Part shown: in pieces, positions 63,232 through 64,000 of the stretch
Numbering within the stretch: position 1 is the first letter of the stretch
Layout of the letters: every line of letters begins with the position of its first letter
Assembly: GCA_019638385.1 (NCBI GenBank)
Contig: JAHBTW010000001.1
Coordinates: 62,001-126,000, forward strand
Origin: Saprospiraceae bacterium
GTDB lineage: Bacteria > Bacteroidota > Bacteroidia > Chitinophagales > Saprospiraceae
Direction: 5' to 3'
Length of the DNA stretch: 64,000 nucleotides
Notes under the pieces: model-generated
The model's input: the letters and a program-made list of their open reading frames with translations, nothing else
What the model was told of the DNA's origin: nothing
Database searches by the model: none
Position numbers and translations under genes: made by a program

Positions 63232-63654
63232 ATGCGTTTATCAAAATATATTCTCATCGGCATCCTGCTCGGCGTCACGTTGTACAAATCGGAAGCCGTT
63301 TCCTGGTTCCGCATTTTTGAGATGTTCAATTTTCAGTCCTTTCACATGTACGGCATCATAGGCACTTCAGTAGTGATGGGCGTGCTGATTGTGCAGTTCA
63401 TCAAGCGCACACATCTGCGCTCCGTGGAAGGCAAAGAAATCGTGATTCCACCGAAAGACAAGGCTTACCTGCGCTACATCATCGGCGGGTTTATTTTCGG
63501 GCTGGGCTGGGCGCTTGCCGGCGTGTGTCCGGCGCCGATGTTTATTCTCATGGGCAGCGGATATACGGTGTTTATCGTGTTTTTGGCGGCAGCCATGTTC
63601 GGTACGTTTTTCTACGGCGTGGCGAGGAAATACCTGCCCCACAATTTGAAGTGA
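63232..63654 (+). CDS. YeeE/YedE-family sulfur transporter, second half
   Basis: 140 residues from ATG 63232 (MRLSKYILIGILLGVTLYKSE); the frame continues upstream inside the previous gene but without coding character. Four membrane helices. The motif GGFIFGLGWALAGVCPAPMF contains the conserved GxCP-type cysteine. It pairs with the upstream protein, 14 bp apart, as one functional transporter (known of split YeeE/YedE pairs). Confidence 0.88.
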   Translation: MRLSKYILIGILLGVTLYKSEAVSWFRIFEMFNFQSFHMYGIIGTSVVMGVLIVQFIKRTHLRSVEGKEIVIPPKDKAYLRYIIGGFIFGLGWALAGVCPAPMFILMGSGYTVFIVFLAAAMFGTFFYGVARKYLPHNLK

Positions 63655-63793
63655 ACCGCCATTAATCACCTGATCGTGTGATCGAAATCACCAAGCGCGG
63701 CAGGATTACCGCTTTATTTTGTTGCATGTTCAACGGCGTTTTGCGGGGCATTCATTTTGCTTCACGCAATTCGCTTTATAAAAAACAAAAATC

Positions 63794-64000
63794 ATGGCAT
63801 CCACGCACCACCAAATCGTCATCATCGGCGGCGGCACAGCCGGCATCACCGTAGCGGCTCAACTCTTGCGCGCCGATAAAAAATTGGACGTTGCGATTAT
63901 TGATCCGGCCCAAAAGCACTACTACCAAGCCGCCTGGACCTTGGTGGGCGCCGGCGATTTTGAATTTGCCGATACCGAGCGAAACGAGGCCGACCTCATC
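63794..64000 (+). CDS. FAD/NAD(P)-dependent oxidoreductase, sulfide:quinone oxidoreductase-like, 3' end outside window
   Basis: 69 residues are visible before the window ends. The N-terminus [20 protein letters not shown] is a dinucleotide-binding GxGxxG fold; [20 protein letters not shown] and LVGAG follow the pattern of the SQR family, where HYYQP/A-type loops contact FAD. SQR oxidises sulfide to sulfur and reduces quinone at the membrane. Location after the YeeE/YedE pair supports a sulfur role. The catalytic cysteines would lie beyond the window, so the substrate is unproven. Confidence 0.75.
   Translation, partial: MASTHHQIVIIGGGTAGITVAAQLLRADKKLDVAIIDPAQKHYYQAAWTLVGAGDFEFADTERNEADLI

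Noticed and set aside
1..64000. tRNA, rRNA or riboswitch genes
   Set aside because: No gene gap contains a cloverleaf, rRNA-like sequence or riboswitch core that I could recognise by eye.

Overview
The window looks like chromosome of a Bacteroidota bacterium, most likely of the Saprospiraceae/Lewinella type. This is inferred from five secreted proteins ending in type IX secretion (T9SS) sorting domains, dockerin/cohesin/HYR/Kazal exoprotein modules, promoters of the Bacteroidota form TTTG-N19-TAccTTTG, and housekeeping genes typical of the phylum.

Region 1 (1-30144) is one strand of very large secreted proteins. A giant repeat protein (5' end outside the window) has 17 Ig-like repeats of about 100 residues, then 8 repeats of about 103 residues. 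Two small paralogous secreted proteins follow, then a 6432-residue protein built from about 67 copies of a 54-residue two-cysteine repeat. That protein ends in HYR-like domains, a dockerin-cohesin cassette and a T9SS domain. Its gene holds an exact 1260-bp tandem duplication and a 29-copy array of a 162-bp unit.

Region 2 (30155-50183) continues the exoprotein theme: a tail-fibre-like coiled-coil protein, a subtilisin-family protease, a small cysteine-containing secreted protein, and three large module-sharing exoproteins (611, 2486 and 1030 residues). The main discovery candidate is here. Two essentially identical stand-alone LytTR regulators sit on 0.6-kb direct repeats around a secreted-protein gene. 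Each is divergent from a secreted-protein gene, with three CCGAAYA repeats spaced exactly 21 bp between them. A third copy of that operator lies about 10 kb away, in front of the 1030-residue exoprotein. This suggests a local LytTR regulon controlling surface proteins and spreading by duplication.

Region 3 (50321-58164) is ordinary chromosome: rpsO-pnp, two or three small membrane proteins, a CvpA-like protein, a phosphoglycerate-dehydrogenase-type enzyme, an OmpH/Skp chaperone and a lipoprotein cytochrome c.

Region 4 (58167-60447) has an AbiEii-type nucleotidyltransferase with its partner gene. The pair lies between a PQQ-type sugar dehydrogenase and a 99-bp copy of that gene's 3' end.

Region 5 (60507-64000) has hydrogenase accessory genes (hypA, b-type cytochrome, maturation protease) without structural subunits. 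A possible small-subunit tail lies next to a dispersed repeat. A YeeE/YedE transporter pair and the start of a sulfide:quinone oxidoreductase-like gene follow, pointing to H2 and sulfur oxidation.
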